Source: an uncultured Pseudomonadota bacterium (lineage in GTDB: Bacteria > Pseudomonadota > Gammaproteobacteria > Steroidobacterales > Steroidobacteraceae). Taken from it: 5,110 nt of DNA. Under the pieces are notes generated by a model. That model was not told the DNA's origin and searched no databases. It saw only the letters and a list, made by a program, of their open reading frames with translations. Shown piece after piece: positions 3,798-5,110 of the stretch. The stretch lies in NCBI GenBank assembly GCA_903890265.1, contig CAITAM010000088.1, positions 1-5,110 of the forward strand, in the 5' to 3' direction. Within the stretch, counting starts at the first letter, position 1. Each line of letters opens with the position of its first letter. The translations under genes were made by a program, and so were the position numbers.

Positions 3798-5110
3798 GTG
3801 AGCGAAACCACACCCGTCGAAGAAATCAGTTTCTCCAGTCTCCACCTGCCCGAGTCCCTGGCCCGCGGCATTGCCGACGCCGGATTCGAGCGCTGCACGC
3901 CGATTCAGGCCCAGACCCTGCCCCGCGCCCTGTCGGGGCTCGACGTCGCGGGCCAGGCGCAGACCGGCACCGGCAAGACGGCAGCCTTTCTGGTGGCGAT
4001 GTTCGCCAACCTGATCCGCCAGCCCGTCGACCCGGACCGCCCGGTCAACTCGCCCCGTGCCTTCATCCTGGCGCCGACCCGGGAACTGGCGATCCAGATC
4101 CACAAGGACGCCGAACTGCTCGGCCAGTACACCGGACTGTCGCTGGGCCTTGCCTACGGCGGCATCGATTACGAGAAGCAGCGGCGCCAGCTCGAGGCAG
4201 GCGTCGACGTCCTGATCGGTACGCCGGGCCGGATCATCGACTACTACAAGCAGCGCGTGTTCGATTTGCGGCACGTGCGGGTCCTCATCCTCGACGAGGC
4301 CGACCGCATGTTCGACCTCGGCTTCATTGCCGATATCCGCTACCTGATGCGCCGCCTGCCGCCGGCAGACCAGCGGCTGTCGATGCTCTTCTCGGCGACG
4401 CTGTCGCAGCGGGTCCTTGAGCTCGCCTACGAGCACATGAACGAGCCCGTGCTCGTTCGCATCGAGCCCGAGAAGGTCACCGCGGATCGGGTCCAGCAGG
4501 TGATCTACTTTCCCTCGATGGAGGAAAAAGCAGGCCTGCTGGTCGGACTGCTGCGCAAATACGCGGCGAACCGGACCATGGTATTCGTCAACATGAAGCG
4601 CACCGCGGAGCGGCTCGAGGCCCAGCTGAAGGCCAACGGCATCAACGCCGAGGCGATGTCCGGTGACGTGCCCCAGAACAAGCGCATGCGCATGCTGCGG
4701 GATTTTCACGAGGGCCGGCTGGCGGTGCTTATTGCCACCGACGTCGCGGCACGCGGCCTGCACATTCCCGACGTCAGCCACGTCTTCAATTACGACCTGC
4801 CGCAGGATCCCGAGGACTACGTGCACCGCATCGGCCGCACGGCCCGGGCCGGTGCCGCCGGCGATGCCATCAGCTTCGGCTGCGAGGACTACGTGGTCTC
4901 GCTACCGGACATCGAATCCTTCATCGGCCGCAAGCTGCCGGTCGCCGCGGTCGACCCGGAACTCGTCGCCGACGTGGTTCAGGGCGAATACGTCTCGCGT
5001 CCGCGGGTCGGTCGCGACCGTGGCGGCAGGCCGCCGCGGCGCGGCGACGGCCCCCCGCGCAGCGGCGGTGGCAGCAGCCGCGGACCCCGCCCGCCCCGCA
5101 GCCCGCCGGG
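3798..5110 (+). CDS. rhlB: ATP-dependent RNA helicase RhlB (DEAD-box), 3' end outside window
   Basis: RhlB unwinds structured RNA; in E. coli it is the helicase of the RNase E degradosome. All DEAD-box motifs are present in 437 complete codons: Q motif around FERCTPIQ (30-37), motif I AQTGTGKT (54-61), Ia PTRELA (93-98), GG (121-122), Ib TPGR (142-145), II DEAD (166-169), III SAT (199-201), V ATDVAARG (313-320) and VI HRIGRTAR (343-350). The DEADRMFDLGF and FSATLSQRVLELAYEHMNEP stretches are characteristic of RhlB and match my memory of the Xanthomonas protein. From about residue 400 the tail becomes Arg/Gly/Pro-rich, usual for RhlB and likely an RNA- or partner-binding region. The GTG at 3798 is chosen because an in-frame stop lies at 3744-3746 and the resulting N-terminus fits the family; no Shine-Dalgarno precedes it. 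It is divergent from trxA, as in E. coli. The gene is cut by the window edge. Confidence 0.96.
   Translation, partial: MSETTPVEEISFSSLHLPESLARGIADAGFERCTPIQAQTLPRALSGLDVAGQAQTGTGKTAAFLVAMFANLIRQPVDPDRPVNSPRAFILAPTRELAIQIHKDAELLGQYTGLSLGLAYGGIDYEKQRRQLEAGVDVLIGTPGRIIDYYKQRVFDLRHVRVLILDEADRMFDLGFIADIRYLMRRLPPADQRLSMLFSATLSQRVLELAYEHMNEPVLVRIEPEKVTADRVQQVIYFPSMEEKAGLLVGLLRKYAANRTMVFVNMKRTAERLEAQLKANGINAEAMSGDVPQNKRMRMLRDFHEGRLAVLIATDVAARGLHIPDVSHVFNYDLPQDPEDYVHRIGRTARAGAAGDAISFGCEDYVVSLPDIESFIGRKLPVAAVDPELVADVVQGEYVSRPRVGRDRGGRPPRRGDGPPRSGGGSSRGPRPPRSPP

Noticed and set aside
3390..4826. Long 478-codon minus-strand open frame across rhlB
   Set aside because: It is the antisense of the DEAD-box helicase, whose motifs are all present on the plus strand. 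The minus-strand product is rich in His, Val, Arg and Gly with no recognisable domain, as expected for a GC-rich shadow frame.

Overview
The window looks like the chromosome of a GC-rich gammaproteobacterium, closest in style to the Xanthomonadales / Steroidobacterales side of the class. Two observations support this. The block rhlB (divergent) / trxA – rho is the same local order as in Escherichia coli and other gammaproteobacteria. The Rho protein aligns by eye, without gaps through its catalytic core, to the E. coli protein, and the Arg/Pro/Gly-rich RhlB tail is typical of the Xanthomonas lineage. I cannot name a species.

Layout from left to right. Positions 1-157 are a lower-GC stretch with short direct and inverted repeats. 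Positions 158-454 hold the N-terminal remnant of a small tyrosine recombinase; the recognisable homology ends near 350, and what follows to 563 is unassigned. On the minus strand, reading right to left, lies a compact unit: trxA (thioredoxin, GTG start at 3174), rho (transcription terminator, probably a GTG start overlapping the trxA stop), and, 20 bp after rho, an AlkA/Mag1-like DNA-3-methyladenine glycosylase with a Lys-rich repeat tail. Positions 3175-3797 are a long divergent control region. Positions 3798-5110 are rhlB on the plus strand, running off the right edge.

The genes are mostly housekeeping: thioredoxin provides disulfide reduction, Rho ends transcription, and RhlB unwinds RNA for degradation. 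The glycosylase removes alkylated bases and appears to be cotranscribed with rho. No clearly new multi-gene system is visible. The points most worth a second look are: a 66-codon, Gly/Arg/Asn/Gln-rich N-terminal extension of Rho; a strikingly C-rich, G-poor stretch in the trxA-rho leader that would suit Rho autoregulation; a strong GC hairpin just ahead of the trxA ribosome binding site; a repeat-built basic tail on the glycosylase; a possible upstream reading frame overlapping the rhlB start; and the recombinase relic with its flanking repeats.
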